A stretch of DNA of 64,000 bases from Duganella lactea (lineage in GTDB: Bacteria; Pseudomonadota; Gammaproteobacteria; Burkholderiales; Burkholderiaceae_D): positions 1-64,000 of the forward strand of contig NZ_WWCP01000026.1 in NCBI RefSeq assembly GCF_009857505.1, read 5' to 3'. Positions 35,880-51,026 of this stretch are shown piece by piece. The position numbers and the translations under genes are program-made. The notes beneath the pieces were generated by a model. It saw nothing but the letters and a program-made list of their open reading frames with translations. It was not told where the DNA came from and ran no database searches. The stretch's first letter is position 1. Every line of letters starts with the position of its first letter.

Positions 35880-36733
35880 CAGTCGCCTTCAAATTGCGGT
35901 TGTTGCTTGGCCACGAAGGCATGATAAGCGCGATGAAAATCGTTGGTCGCCATGCAGATCGCCTGCGCCTGCGCTTCCGCCTCGATGGCTTCGTCCACGC
36001 CCATATTCCACTCCTGCTGCAGCATCTTCTTGGTCATACCGTGCGCGAAGGTGGGGCCGGTGGCCAAGCCTTCGGCAAAGCCGCGCGCGGCGCCGGGCAA
36101 GGCCTCCGGCGCCTGCAGGCTGTTGAAATAGCCCCAGCGCTCGGCCTCCGTGCCGGACAGCGAGCGCCCGGTGTACAGCAGCTCCGCCGCCCGCCCCTGC
36201 CCAATCACACGCGGCAACAGCGAGCACGCGCCCATGTCGGCCCCGGCCAGTCCCACGCGGGTGAACAGGAAGGCGGTCTTGCTGCGCGCCGTGCCGAGAC
36301 GGATGTCCGACGCCAGCGCCAGCATGGCGCCGGCGCCGGCGCACACGCCGTCCACCGCCGCGATGATCGGCTGCGGGCAGTGGCGCATGGCTTTCACCAG
36401 ATCGCCCGTCATGCGGGTAAAGGCCAGCATGCCGGGCATATCCAGCCTGGTGAGCGGGCCGATGATGTCGTGCACATCGCCGCCCGAGCAGAAGTTGTCG
36501 CCGGCGCCGGTGAGCACCACCGCCTTGACGTCGTCCGCATACACCAGCGCGCGGAACAGGTCGCGCAGCTCGGCATAGGACTCGAACGTCAGCGGATTTT
36601 TGCGTTCGGGACGGTTCAGCGTCAGCGTCGCCACGCCGTCGCTGACGTCAAACAGAAAGTGGCCAGCCTGGTAGCCAGCCAGCGAGGTGCGGTTGCCGGG
36701 CAATTGTTGCGGCTCGCCGGGAAGGTATTTCAT
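35879..36733 (-). CDS. Enoyl-CoA hydratase/isomerase family protein
   Basis: Crotonase-fold protein of 284 residues. It has [14 protein letters not shown] for the first oxyanion-hole strand and [19 protein letters not shown] for the second, with [17 protein letters not shown] after it. The start [10 protein letters not shown] overlaps the MarR gene stop by four bases. A longer frame in the same phase runs through the MarR gene and is not real. It likely hydrates or opens a ring-derived CoA intermediate in the anthranilate operon. Confidence 0.9.
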   Translation of the reverse strand: MKYLPGEPQQLPGNRTSLAGYQAGHFLFDVSDGVATLTLNRPERKNPLTFESYAELRDLFRALVYADDVKAVVLTGAGDNFCSGGDVHDIIGPLTRLDMPGMLAFTRMTGDLVKAMRHCPQPIIAAVDGVCAGAGAMLALASDIRLGTARSKTAFLFTRVGLAGADMGACSLLPRVIGQGRAAELLYTGRSLSGTEAERWGYFNSLQAPEALPGAARGFAEGLATGPTFAHGMTKKMLQQEWNMGVDEAIEAEAQAQAICMATNDFHRAYHAFVAKQQPQFEGD

Positions 36734-37212
36734 GATGGGGTCCTCAGCTTGTGCTTCATATCGGCTAGCAGGTCGATCAGCCGCGCCTTGTCGTCGGCGG
36801 AGACGTCCTGCAACAGCTCCGCGATCCAGCCTTCGTGTACGACCGCCATGGCGGCGAAAGCCTTGCGGCCAGCCGCCGTCAGTTTGACGCTGTAGGCGCG
36901 GCCGTCCTTCGGATCGGGCACGCGCACCACCAGCTTTTCCTGCTCCAGTTGATCGGTAATGCCGGTGATATTGCCGCCGGTGACCATCATGCGCCGGGAC
37001 AGCTCGCCCATGCGCAGCCCTTGCGGATAACGCTCCAGCTGCGCCATCAAATCGAAGCGCGGCAGCGTGATGCCGAAGGTGGCGCGCAAGCGGCTGCGGA
37101 TTTCGTTCTCGATCTTGACGGTGCACGACAACATCCGCAACCACAGCTTGAGCGACTGGTGATGGTCCTGCGTTAGTCGGCTGGCCAGGTCCAGCTGTTC
37201 TTCATCTTCCAT
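36730..37212 (-). CDS. MarR family transcriptional regulator
   Basis: DNA-binding regulator of 160 residues with the winged-helix core ([36 protein letters not shown]) and the wing [13 protein letters not shown]. It sits in the middle of the anthranilate operon, overlapping the monooxygenase stop by 11 bp and the hydratase start by 4 bp. It probably represses the operon and is released by an aromatic CoA thioester. A palindrome upstream of the first gene is the likely operator. Confidence 0.9.
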   Translation of the reverse strand: MEDEEQLDLASRLTQDHHQSLKLWLRMLSCTVKIENEIRSRLRATFGITLPRFDLMAQLERYPQGLRMGELSRRMMVTGGNITGITDQLEQEKLVVRVPDPKDGRAYSVKLTAAGRKAFAAMAVVHEGWIAELLQDVSADDKARLIDLLADMKHKLRTPS

Positions 37213-39490
37213 GATTTCTTTCCAGTTGTTGTTTACCTGCCAGGTATTGTTTGGGCCATGTCACCGCCTTGTAGCCGATGCGCGCCGCTTCGGTCAGCGT
37301 CCATGCCGGATTGGCCAGGTGCGGACGGCCCACCGCGCATAGGTCGGCGCGGCCGGCGGCGATGATGCTGTTGGCGTGATCCGCCTCGTAGATCGCGCCG
37401 ACGGCGATGGCGCCGATGTCCGCCTCGTTGCGGATGCGATCCGCGAACGGGGTCTGGAACATGCGGCCATAGACCGGATTTTCGCGTTTGCTGACCTGCC
37501 CCGATGAGCAGTCGATCATGTCCGCGCCGGCGGCCTTGAACAGGCGCGCGATCCGCACCGCGTCATCCGGCGTGACCCCGCCCTCCACCCAGTCGTGCGC
37601 CGAGATGCGTACACTCATCGGCTTGTGCGCCGGCCACGCCGCCCGCATCGTGGCGAACACACGCAACGGATAGCGGCAGCGGTTTTCGAGGCTGCCGCCG
37701 TATTCGTCGTCACGCCGGTTGGTCAGCGGCGAAATGAAGGACGATAGCAGGTAGCCATGCGCGCAATGCAGTTCCAGCCAGTCGAAGCCGGCGTCGTTGG
37801 CCGCCAGCGTGGCGCGTACAAAGTCTTCGAGCACGCGCGCCATGTCCGCCGCCGACATGGCGCGCGCGGTCTGCGACACGCCGGGCAGGTATTGCTGTTC
37901 GGAGGCCGACAGCAGCGGCCAGTTGTCCTTGGGCAGCGGCTGGTCGATGCCATCCCACATGGCGCGGGTGGAGCCTTTGGCGCCGGCGTGGCCAAGCTGG
38001 ACGCCGATGGCGGCATCGCTGCTGTGGTGGACGAAGTCGACGATGCGCTTCCAGGCCAAGGTGTGTTCAGGCGCATACAGGCCGGGGCAGTATGGCGTAA
38101 TGCGCGCGTCCGCCGAGACACAGGTCATTTCAGCCATCACCAGCGCCGCACCGCCCAGCGCGCGCGCGCCGAGATGGGTCAAGTGGTAATCGCCGACCGT
38201 GCCTTCGGCGGCGCTGTATTGTGCCATCGGCGAAACAAGAATACGGTTCTTCAGCAGCAGGCCGCGCACTTTGTACGGCGTGAACATCGGCGGCGTGGCG
38301 CCCGCTGGCGCGGCGACGCCTGCCTGCTCGGCGGCGCGATGCGCGAACCAGTGTTCGTAATCGCCGACGTAGGCGGCATCGCGCAGACGCAGGTTTTCAT
38401 GTGACAGGCGCTGGCTGCGCGTCAGCATCGAGTACGCGAATTGCGGCGCTTCCATGGCGCTGTAGCGTTCAACGTTCTCGAACCATTCCATGGAGTTGCG
38501 CGCGGCGTTCTGCAACTTGAGCACTTCCACCGCGCGCAGTTGCTGATACGCGGCCAGCGCGGCGGCGGTGTCCGGGTATTGCGCGAAGCAGCGCGCCAGC
38601 TCTATCGCGTCTTCCAGCGCCAGCTTGGTGCCGGAGCCGATCGAGTAATGCGCGGTGTGGGCAGCGTCGCCCATCAGCACCACCGGGATGGCGCCATTCC
38701 AGTGCACCCAGTTGCCGCAGACGATGCGCGGGAAGGTGATCCACATCGCCGAACCGCGCAGGTGCGCCGCGTTGGATATCAGCTTGTGGCCATCCAGCTG
38801 GTCGGCAAACAGCCGCTCGCAGAAGGCGATCGATTCCTCCTGGCTCATCGCCTCCAGCCCGGCCGCGCGCCACACAGGCTCCGGCGTCTCGACGATGAAG
38901 GTGGAGGTGTCGGCGTCGTACTGGTAGATGTGCGCCTGGAACCAGCCGTGCTCCGTTTGTTTGAAGGCGAAGGTGAAGGCGTCGAATTTCTTGCGCGTGC
39001 CGAGCCACACAAAGCGGCAATGGCGCTGCTCGATCTGCGGCGCGTAGCTGTGCGCATGGCGCGTGCGCAGGCGGCTGTTGAGGCCATCCGAGGCGATGAT
39101 CAGGTCCGCATCGTATTGCCGCTCGTCGGTCACCTCGCTTTCAAACACCAGTTGCACGCCCAGTTCCTCGCAGCGGTGCTGCAGGATGTTGAGCAGGTGC
39201 TTGCGGCCGATGCCGCAGAAGCCGTGGCCGCCGGACCGCACCTTGCGGCCCTTGAAAAATACGTCGATGTTATCCCAGTGATTGAAGGAGGCCTCGATGG
39301 TTTGCGCGGTCGGCGCATCGGCTTCCATCAAATTGCCCAGGGTCTGGTCGGAGAACACCACGCCCCAGCCGAAGGTGTCGTAGGGACGATTGCGCTCCAT
39401 CACCGTGATCTGGTGGGATGGGTTCTGCTTCTTCATCAACAGCGCGAAGTACAGGCCCGCCGGGCCGCCACCTATGCAAATTATCTTCAT
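37202..39490 (-). CDS. 2-aminobenzoyl-CoA monooxygenase/reductase (fused)
   Basis: Cytoplasmic flavoenzyme of 762 residues made of two domains. Residues 1-395 are an FAD aromatic hydroxylase: [14 protein letters not shown] at the N terminus and [19 protein letters not shown] near 271-289. Residues 402-762 are an Old Yellow Enzyme-type reductase: [24 protein letters not shown] and [12 protein letters not shown]. This fusion is that of the Azoarcus evansii enzyme, which hydroxylates and then reduces 2-aminobenzoyl-CoA. Databases often call it bifunctional salicylyl-CoA 5-hydroxylase/oxidoreductase. The start follows the ligase stop by one base. Confidence 0.88.
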   Translation of the reverse strand: MKIICIGGGPAGLYFALLMKKQNPSHQITVMERNRPYDTFGWGVVFSDQTLGNLMEADAPTAQTIEASFNHWDNIDVFFKGRKVRSGGHGFCGIGRKHLLNILQHRCEELGVQLVFESEVTDERQYDADLIIASDGLNSRLRTRHAHSYAPQIEQRHCRFVWLGTRKKFDAFTFAFKQTEHGWFQAHIYQYDADTSTFIVETPEPVWRAAGLEAMSQEESIAFCERLFADQLDGHKLISNAAHLRGSAMWITFPRIVCGNWVHWNGAIPVVLMGDAAHTAHYSIGSGTKLALEDAIELARCFAQYPDTAAALAAYQQLRAVEVLKLQNAARNSMEWFENVERYSAMEAPQFAYSMLTRSQRLSHENLRLRDAAYVGDYEHWFAHRAAEQAGVAAPAGATPPMFTPYKVRGLLLKNRILVSPMAQYSAAEGTVGDYHLTHLGARALGGAALVMAEMTCVSADARITPYCPGLYAPEHTLAWKRIVDFVHHSSDAAIGVQLGHAGAKGSTRAMWDGIDQPLPKDNWPLLSASEQQYLPGVSQTARAMSAADMARVLEDFVRATLAANDAGFDWLELHCAHGYLLSSFISPLTNRRDDEYGGSLENRCRYPLRVFATMRAAWPAHKPMSVRISAHDWVEGGVTPDDAVRIARLFKAAGADMIDCSSGQVSKRENPVYGRMFQTPFADRIRNEADIGAIAVGAIYEADHANSIIAAGRADLCAVGRPHLANPAWTLTEAARIGYKAVTWPKQYLAGKQQLERNHGR

Positions 39491-39491
39491 A

Positions 39492-41087
39492 TCATTCAGT
39501 ACGCAGTTTGAAGCGTTGCAGCTTGCCGGTTTCGGTGCGCGGCAAGGCGTCGAGAAACTTGATCGAGCGCGGATATTTGTACGGCGCGATCTGCTGCTTG
39601 ACGAACTCCTGCAGCTGCGCCGCCAGTTCCGGCGTGGCCGCGTAACCGGCGCGCAGCACCACGTGCGCTTCAACGATCTGCCCGCGCTCCTGATCGGTCT
39701 TGCCGATCACGCCGCATTCCGCCACGGCCGGATGGCGCAGCAGCACCTCCTCCACCTCCGGCCCGGCGATGTTGTAGCCGGCCGAGATGATCATGTCATC
39801 GGTGCGCGAACGGTAGTAGAAATAGCCGTCGGCGTCCATTTCGTAGGCGTCGCCGGTCAGGTTCCAGCCGTTCAGCACATAGTCGCTCTGACGCTCGTCG
39901 GCCAGGTAGCGGCAGCCGGTCGGACCCTTCACCGCCAACCGCCCGATCACGCCGGGGCCAACCGGATTACCGTCCCAGTCCAGGATGCAGGCCTGATAGC
40001 CCGGCACCGGCTTGCCGGTGGCGCCGGGGCGCGCCTGGTCCCCGGACGAGGAAATAAAAATGTGCAGCAGCTCCGTCGCGCCGATGCCGTCGATCATCCG
40101 CAAGCCGGTGGCCTGATGCCAGCTGTCGCGGGTGGCCGGCGGCAGCGCTTCACCGGCCGACACGGTCTTCTGCAAACTGGAAAGGTCGAACTGCGACGCC
40201 AGCGCCGCCATCTGCCGGTAGGAAGTGGGCGCGGTAAAACATATCGTCGCGCGGTGCGTCTCGATGGCCTTGAGCAGCGTTTCAGGCGTCAGCTTCTCCA
40301 GCAGCACCGCCGTCGCGCCGACCCGCAACGGGAACAGCAGCAACCCGCCAAGGCCGAAGGTAAAAGCCAGCGGCGGCGTGCCGATGAAGATGTCGCCGCG
40401 CCGCGTTTGCAGCACCGAGCGTGGAAAGCAATCGCAGATCACCATCACGTCGCGGTGGAAGTGCATGGTGCCCTTGGGGATGCCGGTGGTGCCCGAGGTG
40501 AAGCTGATCAGGCAGACATCGTCCGCCGACGTATCGACCGCATCGAAGTCCGCCGGCTGCGCCGGCAGCAAGGCTTCCAGTTCGCTGAACCACAAAGTGT
40601 TGGCGCGCGCCGCCGCCGGCTGCTCCGCCGATTCCATCTCGTCACGCAGGTTGTCGGCGCACAGCACCGCGTTCACTTGCGCCTTGGCGGCGATGGCGCC
40701 CAGCTCGCGCGCGCGCAGCAGCGGCATGGTGGGCACGGCGATCAGCCCAGCCTTGATCACCGCCAGGATGCAGGCGGCCATCATCGGGCTGTTGGCGCCG
40801 CGCAGCAGCACGCGGTTGCCCGTCTCCAGCGCCATCGGCCCGCGCAGCACATGGGCGATGCGGTCGACCTGCCGCCGCAACTGGGCGTAGGTCCATTGCT
40901 CTTGCGCGCCGCGCACGGCCACCTGCTCCGGCGCGCCGCCGTCCAGCAGCATGGCCACGCAGTTGAGGCGTTGCGGGTATCGCAGTTCGGGCAGGTCGAA
41001 GCACAGCTCCGGCCATTGTTCGCGCGGCGGCAAATGCTGGCGTGCGAAATGGTCGGCGTAGGCGCTGGTTGCGAGGGGCTGGTTCAT
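39492..41087 (-). CDS. 2-aminobenzoate (benzoate-type) CoA ligase
   Basis: AMP-forming aromatic acid CoA ligase of 531 residues, first gene of the operon. It contains [13 protein letters not shown] at 195-207, [13 protein letters not shown] in the middle, [12 protein letters not shown] and, at the C terminus, [24 protein letters not shown] with the conserved Lys. The protein is of the benzoate-CoA ligase group. The fused monooxygenase/reductase next to it points to 2-aminobenzoate (anthranilate) as substrate, which is inference from context. Confidence 0.88.
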   Translation of the reverse strand: MNQPLATSAYADHFARQHLPPREQWPELCFDLPELRYPQRLNCVAMLLDGGAPEQVAVRGAQEQWTYAQLRRQVDRIAHVLRGPMALETGNRVLLRGANSPMMAACILAVIKAGLIAVPTMPLLRARELGAIAAKAQVNAVLCADNLRDEMESAEQPAAARANTLWFSELEALLPAQPADFDAVDTSADDVCLISFTSGTTGIPKGTMHFHRDVMVICDCFPRSVLQTRRGDIFIGTPPLAFTFGLGGLLLFPLRVGATAVLLEKLTPETLLKAIETHRATICFTAPTSYRQMAALASQFDLSSLQKTVSAGEALPPATRDSWHQATGLRMIDGIGATELLHIFISSSGDQARPGATGKPVPGYQACILDWDGNPVGPGVIGRLAVKGPTGCRYLADERQSDYVLNGWNLTGDAYEMDADGYFYYRSRTDDMIISAGYNIAGPEVEEVLLRHPAVAECGVIGKTDQERGQIVEAHVVLRAGYAATPELAAQLQEFVKQQIAPYKYPRSIKFLDALPRTETGKLQRFKLRTE

Positions 41088-41132
41088 GATCGCCTTGAGG
41101 TTGGAAGTCGAGAGGTATCCACGGCATCGCAG

Positions 41133-41152
41133 ATACTTTAAACTTAAACTAT
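41133..41152. promoter_or_regulatory. Candidate MarR operator upstream of the anthranilate operon
   Basis: The 20-bp ATACTTTAAACTTAAACTAT is an imperfect palindrome (8 of 10 half-site positions match), 45 nt before the ligase start codon. Its AT-rich form and position suit a MarR-family operator. The cognate regulator would be the MarR protein encoded within the operon. This is an inference. Confidence 0.45.
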
Positions 41153-41176
41153 CTCAACATCAAGTGCTGATTGGGC

Positions 41177-41890
41177 TTAGCTGGCACATTGGCGCGCCTT
41201 GGCCGCCTGGTGCACCACCGCGCGGATCACGTCCGCCAGCACGGCTTGCACCGCGTCGTTGGTCAGGGCGCCCGGCGCCAAGCGCTTCAGCGCGGCGGCC
41301 GAGCCGTTCAGGCCCAGTGTGATGCAGCCGGCATGCAGGCGGTCGATGCGCACCTGCGCGTCCTGCTGCTCGCCCTTGGCCAGCAGCGTTTCGAGATCGG
41401 CGGCGGCGGCGGTCAGCTGGTTCTGGAAACCGCTCAGGTAGACCAGCAGGCGCTCGCCGTTGATGCCGAGGCGGCGCAGCGTCTCGGCCGGCGTCTCGGC
41501 CAGGTAATCTTGGCCGCCGGCCGCCTGGCCGAGAAAGTCCGTCAGATGCACGCGCACCTGCTCCGCGTGAAACGGTTTGACGATGTAGCCCGCCGCGCCG
41601 GCCACGGTGGCTTCCTGCACGGTGTCCTTGTCATTCGCCGATGTCACCAGCACGAACGGCATGCCGGCGACTTCCGCATGGCTTTTCACGCGCTGCAGCA
41701 ACTCCATGCCGGACAGGCGCGGCATGCGCAAATCGCAGAAGCAGATCGCCGGCCGCAGGCCAGCCTCCAGCTGCGACCAGGCGTCGGCGCCATCTTCGGC
41801 TTCGATGATTTCAAAACTGCCACAGCTATCGATCAAGTGCATCAGCACCATGCGTGAGACGACATCGTCGTCCACTACCAGAACTTTCAT
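41177..41890 (-). CDS. Response regulator with C-terminal HPt-like domain
   Basis: Signalling protein of 237 residues. Residues 1-120 form a receiver domain: VVDDDVV at the N terminus, phosphoacceptor Asp53 in CFCDLRMP, and the Lys in GYIVKPFH. The C-terminal half is helical and contains RIDRLHAGCITLGLNGSA, which resembles a histidine phosphotransfer site. There is no DNA-binding or enzymatic output domain. It lies 80 nt downstream of a large hybrid kinase and probably belongs to its phosphorelay. Confidence 0.85.
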   Translation of the reverse strand: MKVLVVDDDVVSRMVLMHLIDSCGSFEIIEAEDGADAWSQLEAGLRPAICFCDLRMPRLSGMELLQRVKSHAEVAGMPFVLVTSANDKDTVQEATVAGAAGYIVKPFHAEQVRVHLTDFLGQAAGGQDYLAETPAETLRRLGINGERLLVYLSGFQNQLTAAAADLETLLAKGEQQDAQVRIDRLHAGCITLGLNGSAAALKRLAPGALTNDAVQAVLADVIRAVVHQAAKARQCAS

Positions 41891-41970
41891 TTGGTTCCCT
41901 GTGTCGCGTGTTGTGATGATATTACATCAATAACAGCCGCTTGCGAGGTACGGAACAAGATAAAGCCGCC

Positions 41971-46809
<4,839 letters not shown>

Positions 46810-46812
46810 GCA

Positions 46813-47988
46813 TCAGGATTCAAAGAAGGCCAGCACATCGCTCCTGCGCGCCAGGGTATCGCGCTGGCCGAGACGTATCAACTCGCAGGTATAGGTGGAT
46901 TCAAACAGCAGGTAGGAGGCCAGCGCGGCGCCGCGCGCCTCGGTCGCGCCGATGCCCGACAACATGGTGCGAATCGGCGCCGGCAGGCTGGCGATGTGAC
47001 GTGTGGCGATATCGTCCAGCCGTTCGGACGGCGCGATCACCAGCAGCTTCACCGGCTTGAGCGGGGTTTGCTCCAGCAGTTCGGGCGGCAGCATGGACAA
47101 GGTACGGTTGATGCGCTCCAGGCGTTCGATATCGACCGCCAGGCCATCGAGGAAAATCGACGACAGCGCGTGGCCGGCGATCTGCGCCAGACTCGGATAG
47201 CGCGCCGCGTTCTTTTCGGCGACGCTGCGCGCCGGCTCGGTCAAACGTCCGGCGCCCACCACCAGCACCTTGCTGGCGCCCAGGTGGATGGCCGGCGAGA
47301 TCGGCGCCAGCTGGCGCATCGAACCATCGCCGCAGTATTCGCGGTGGCCGCCCATGTACAGCGGCGTGGCCGGGAAGATGAACGGAATCGCCGACGACGC
47401 CAGCAAATGCTCGACGCCGATCTGGTCCTGCAGAGCCACGCGCTGCATGCGCACCCAGGGCGCGATGTCGGCGGCGGTCTGGTAGAACGTCAGGTGGTTG
47501 CCGGCGGTGTAGGACGAGGCGGTGACGGCCAGCGCATGCAGCAGACCTTCGGACAGCACATTGTCCAGCCGTGGCAGGTCCAGCATGCGGTGCAACAGGC
47601 CGACCAGCGGCGTATTGTCGAGCAACGACGCCGGCGGCGTGGCGCGCCATTTGCGCAGCAGCCAACCGAAGGAGAGCAGCGACAGCCAGCGCGCGCCGGA
47701 GCGGATCACGCCCAGCGAATCGGCGCGGTAGACTTGTTCGACCTCGATGTTCTGCCAGACGTCGAGCAGCTTTTGCACGCCCTCGCCGAAGTTATCGGCG
47801 CGACAAGCCAGCGCCGTGGCGTTGATCGCGCCGGCCGAAGTGCCGCAGATGATGTCAAACGGATTGCGCGCCGGCGGCCAGCCCTCTTCCCACAAGATCT
47901 CCGATATCGCCTGCAGCACACCGACCTGGTAGGCGGCGCGCGCGCCGCCCCCGGTCAGGATCAAGCCTGTTTTCTTTTGTAGTCCCAT
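46813..47988 (-). CDS. Patatin-like phospholipase family protein
   Basis: Predicted lipid acyl hydrolase of 391 residues. It has the oxyanion loop LTGGGARAAYQVGVL, the nucleophile elbow GTSAG with Ser51, and the dyad Asp in YCGDGSMRQLAPISP (near residue 220). No signal peptide is seen, so it is likely cytoplasmic or peripheral. The gene is three bases upstream of the hybrid kinase, which suggests co-expression. Related proteobacterial proteins are about this size; the physiological lipid is unknown. Confidence 0.88.
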   Translation of the reverse strand: MGLQKKTGLILTGGGARAAYQVGVLQAISEILWEEGWPPARNPFDIICGTSAGAINATALACRADNFGEGVQKLLDVWQNIEVEQVYRADSLGVIRSGARWLSLLSFGWLLRKWRATPPASLLDNTPLVGLLHRMLDLPRLDNVLSEGLLHALAVTASSYTAGNHLTFYQTAADIAPWVRMQRVALQDQIGVEHLLASSAIPFIFPATPLYMGGHREYCGDGSMRQLAPISPAIHLGASKVLVVGAGRLTEPARSVAEKNAARYPSLAQIAGHALSSIFLDGLAVDIERLERINRTLSMLPPELLEQTPLKPVKLLVIAPSERLDDIATRHIASLPAPIRTMLSGIGATEARGAALASYLLFESTYTCELIRLGQRDTLARRSDVLAFFES

Positions 47989-48025
47989 CTTGCAAGGTTA
48001 GCAGGGTCTACGCCGTTTGGGGAGC

Positions 48026-49804
48026 CTAATCCCCCAAAACGATGCCTTCGCGCCGCGGATCGGCGCCGCCGAACCACTGCTGCTGGCCATTGACGGTGCG
48101 GCGCTGAATGCCCTGCAAACCGGAGTTCTGATCGTATTCGCGGATATCGTGGCCGCGCGCCTTCAGCTCAGCCACCACGGCGCGGCTGACACGGCCCGCT
48201 TCCAGCTCGGTCGGGCCATTGCGGCTGCCGATATTGGGCAGGCTGATGGCCTGCTGCACATCCAGGCCCCAGTCCAGCGTGCCGACCAACACCTTGGCCA
48301 CGTAGTTGATGATGGCCGAGCCGCCCGGCGAACCGGTGGCCAGCACCAGTTGGTGCGTGCCCTTGTCGAACACCAGCGTCGGCGACATGGCGCTGCGCGG
48401 ACGCTTACCCGGCTGGACGCGGTTGGCGATCGGGCCGTTTTCATCGCGCGAGTCGAAGGAGAAGTCGGTCAGTTGGTTATTCAGCATGAAACCATCGACC
48501 ATCTGACGCGCGCCGAAGGCGTCTTCCACCGAGGTGGTCATCGACAGGCCGCCACCAAAGGCGTCCACCGCCACCAGGTGCGAGGTGGAAGGCTTGTCGA
48601 TGGCGGTGTCGGCCCCCCAAGCCACCTGCATGGTGTCCGGCGTGCCGTAGTTGGCGCGGCCCATCGACTGCTCGCCGATCAGCGCCGCGCGCTGTTTCAG
48701 GTAGCCCTTGTCCAGCATGGCGCTGACGCCTTTGCCGGGCAGCGGCACAAAGTCGGTGTCGGCGACGTAGCGGTTGCGGTCCGCGTAGGCCAGGCGACCG
48801 GCCTCGGTGAACAGGTGGATGCCCTCGGCCGTCAGTTGGCCGTTGACCGGCTTGTAAGGGCTGATGTCCTTGTTCTCCAGGATGCCCAGCATCTGCGCGA
48901 TGGCGATGCCACCCGACGATGGCGGCGGCGCGCCGCACACGGTCCAGCGCTTGTAGTCGCTGCAGATCGGCGCGCGCTCCCTGGCCTGGTAGCCGGCGAT
49001 ATCGGCGGCGGTCAGCTTGCCCGGATTGGTCGGGTGCGAAGCCACTTTCGCCGCGATGTCCTTGGCGATGCGGCCCTGGTAGAAGGCGTCGGCGCCGCCG
49101 TCGGCGATCTCGCGCAGCGTCTGTGCCAGTTCGGGGTTCTTCATGATGTAGCCGACCTGGCGCGGCTTGCCGTCGGCGTCATAGAAGTAGGCGCGGGCGA
49201 CCGGATCGCGCGCCAGGAATTTATCGTTGGAGATCAGCGCGTTCAGGCGCGGGCTGACGGCAAAGCCGTTCTGCGCCAGTTGGATCGCCGGCTGGAACAG
49301 GGTTTTCCACGGCAGCTTGCCGTGCTGCCGGTGCGCCAGTTCCAGCATGCGCAGCACGCCGGGCGCGCCGGTCGAGCGGCCGCCGACCACGCCGACCGCG
49401 CGTGAGACCGGCTTGCCGTCGGCGTCCTGGAACAGGTGTTCATCGGCGGCGGCGGGCGCGGTTTCGCGGCCGTCGTAGGATTGCACACGCTTGCCGTCGG
49501 CGTACATCAGGAAGGCGCCGCCGCCGATGCCGGACGATTGCGGCTCGACCAGCGTCAGCACCATCTGCATGGCGATGGCCGCGTCGATCGCCGCGCCGCC
49601 CTGCTTCAGCATCTGATAGCCGGCTTGGGTGGCCAGCGGATTGGCGGCGGCCACCATGAATTTTTGCGAGGACTTGCCGGCTTTCTCAGCGTAGCCGGTG
49701 GCGATTTCCGGCGCGGCGTCCGGCGTGGCGCGTTGCGCGTAAGCGGGCGCCTGCAAGGCGCCGAGGATGGCGACACTCAGCGCCAGAGTCTTCAAACGAT
49801 TCAT
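48026..49804 (-). CDS. ggt: Gamma-glutamyltransferase
   Basis: Periplasmic enzyme of 592 residues that cleaves the gamma-glutamyl bond of glutathione. A signal peptide (ALSVAILGALQAPAYA) precedes the large-subunit region (QGGAAIDAAIAMQMVLTLVEPQSSGIGGGAF). The autocatalytic cleavage site is the Thr of STSHLVAVDAFGG (near residue 400), which becomes the N-terminal nucleophile of the small subunit. SMTTSVEDAFG and the C-terminal GSPGGSAI follow. The longer frame upstream of the chosen ATG is non-coding. The stop codon lies in the loop of a GC hairpin. Confidence 0.94.
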   Translation of the reverse strand: MNRLKTLALSVAILGALQAPAYAQRATPDAAPEIATGYAEKAGKSSQKFMVAAANPLATQAGYQMLKQGGAAIDAAIAMQMVLTLVEPQSSGIGGGAFLMYADGKRVQSYDGRETAPAAADEHLFQDADGKPVSRAVGVVGGRSTGAPGVLRMLELAHRQHGKLPWKTLFQPAIQLAQNGFAVSPRLNALISNDKFLARDPVARAYFYDADGKPRQVGYIMKNPELAQTLREIADGGADAFYQGRIAKDIAAKVASHPTNPGKLTAADIAGYQARERAPICSDYKRWTVCGAPPPSSGGIAIAQMLGILENKDISPYKPVNGQLTAEGIHLFTEAGRLAYADRNRYVADTDFVPLPGKGVSAMLDKGYLKQRAALIGEQSMGRANYGTPDTMQVAWGADTAIDKPSTSHLVAVDAFGGGLSMTTSVEDAFGARQMVDGFMLNNQLTDFSFDSRDENGPIANRVQPGKRPRSAMSPTLVFDKGTHQLVLATGSPGGSAIINYVAKVLVGTLDWGLDVQQAISLPNIGSRNGPTELEAGRVSRAVVAELKARGHDIREYDQNSGLQGIQRRTVNGQQQWFGGADPRREGIVLGD

Positions 49805-49857
49805 GTACTCTCCCAAACAGATCATCTGGCATCGTACACGAAATCGTTTAAACCGTT

Positions 49858-50199
49858 TTAGCGGGCCAGCGTGAAGGCGCCTGCGCCGATCAGCAGCAGG
49901 CCGAAGACTTTCATCGGCGTCAGGCTTTCCTGCAGCACCAAGGTGCCGACCAGCGTCACCATCACGATGGTCACGGCGGTCATGAAGGGATAGGCGATGC
50001 TGATCGCCAGCTTCTCCAGCGCGAAGGCGTAGCAAACGAAGCCCAGCACATAGGCGCCGCCGGCGCCGCCCAGCCAGGCCAGGCGCTCAATGGTGATGCC
50101 GGTGCTGGCGTGGCTGGACATCTTGATCAGGAAAGTGGCGGCGGCGCTGGCGACGGCGGCCAACACCAGCCAGAAATAGCCGAGTGTTGTAGGATTCAT
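49858..50199 (-). CDS. Small multidrug-resistance/EamA-like membrane protein
   Basis: Four-helix inner-membrane protein of 112 residues. Hydrophobic segments around residues 6-22, 35-54, 60-80 and 88-108 match the EmrE/SMR topology. However, the conserved membrane Glu of EmrE near residue 14 is not present: the first helix reads FWLVLAAVASAAATFLIK. It may be an SMR-like lipid- or sugar-carrier translocase subunit (ArnE/F type) rather than a drug pump. The start MNPTTLGYFW is preferred to an 11-residue longer frame. Confidence 0.75.
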   Translation of the reverse strand: MNPTTLGYFWLVLAAVASAAATFLIKMSSHASTGITIERLAWLGGAGGAYVLGFVCYAFALEKLAISIAYPFMTAVTIVMVTLVGTLVLQESLTPMKVFGLLLIGAGAFTLAR

Positions 50200-50246
50200 G
50201 GCGGCGATTATACAGGGGCCAGCCCCCTCCAAGGCCGCCGGCGCCG

Positions 50247-51005
50247 CTACTTCGGTTGCATGCGAATGGCGCCGTCGAGGCGAATGGTTTCGCCGTTCAG
50301 CATCGGGTTCTCGATGATGGCTTTGGCCAGCAGCGCGTATTCATCCGGCCGGCCCAGGCGCGGCGGGAACGGCACCATGGCGCCCAGCGCGTCCCGCACC
50401 TCCTGCGGCATCCCCATCAACATCGGCGTTTCGAAGATGCCGGGGGCGATGGTCATCACGCGGATGGCGTTGCGCGACAGGTCGCGCGCCATCGGCAAGG
50501 TCATGCCGGCGACGGCGGCTTTGGACGAGGCGTAGGCGGCCTGGCCGATCTGGCCGTCGAACGCCGCCACCGAGGCGGTGTTGATGATGACACCGCGTTC
50601 GCCGGTGTCCAGCGCGGCGTTTTTGCTCATGGCGTCGGCGGCCAAGCGGGCCATGTTGAAGGTGCCAACCAGGTTGATCATCACCACTTTCTGGAACAAG
50701 TCCAGCGCATGCGGGCCATCCTTGCCGACCGTTTTGGCGGCCGGTGCCACACCAGCGCAGTTGACGATGCCGCGCAGCGTGCCTTGCGCCAGCGCCGCGT
50801 CGATCACGGACTTGCCGTCGGCTTCCGAGGTGACATCGCACCGCACGAAGACGCCCTTGAGTTCCGCTGCCAGTTGCTGGCCGGCCTCCGCCTGCACGTC
50901 GGCCAGCACCACCTTGCCGCCCTGCCCCGCCAGCATCCGCGCCGTCGCCGCGCCCAACCCCGACGCGCCGCCGGTGATGATAAATACGCTGTCCTGAATC
51001 TGCAT
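50247..51005 (-). CDS. SDR family 3-hydroxyacyl-CoA dehydrogenase-like (HSD10-type)
   Basis: NAD-dependent short-chain dehydrogenase of 252 residues. It has the cofactor motif TGGASGLG at residues 11-18, NCAGV, and the catalytic Ser...YASSK with Tyr and Lys. The close resemblance is to type II 3-hydroxyacyl-CoA dehydrogenases (HSD17B10-like), with PGIFETPML after the active site. It has a strong ribosome-binding site (AAGGAGG) and an operator-like palindrome just upstream. It may act in branched-chain acyl-CoA breakdown, or supply the 3-hydroxyacyl step missing from the anthranilate operon. Both are inference. Confidence 0.88.
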   Translation of the reverse strand: MQIQDSVFIITGGASGLGAATARMLAGQGGKVVLADVQAEAGQQLAAELKGVFVRCDVTSEADGKSVIDAALAQGTLRGIVNCAGVAPAAKTVGKDGPHALDLFQKVVMINLVGTFNMARLAADAMSKNAALDTGERGVIINTASVAAFDGQIGQAAYASSKAAVAGMTLPMARDLSRNAIRVMTIAPGIFETPMLMGMPQEVRDALGAMVPFPPRLGRPDEYALLAKAIIENPMLNGETIRLDGAIRMQPK

Positions 51006-51026
51006 GTCTGCCTCCTTCTTATTGAC

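Noticed and set aside
35879-37144. An N-terminal extension of the enoyl-CoA hydratase
   Set aside because: The added 137 residues are the wrong-frame reading of the MarR gene. The crotonase fold starts soon after the ATG at 36733.
37202-39490. Salicylyl-CoA 5-hydroxylase as the function of the fused flavoenzyme
   Set aside because: The hydroxylase half is similar, but the C-terminal reductase domain and the RidA-like partner fit 2-aminobenzoyl-CoA better. The alternative cannot be fully excluded.
48014-48041. A hairpin at the ggt stop codon as terminator
   Set aside because: CGTTTGGGG pairs imperfectly with CCCCCAAAACG and the stop codon lies in the loop. It may have some effect, but the support is too weak for a terminator call.
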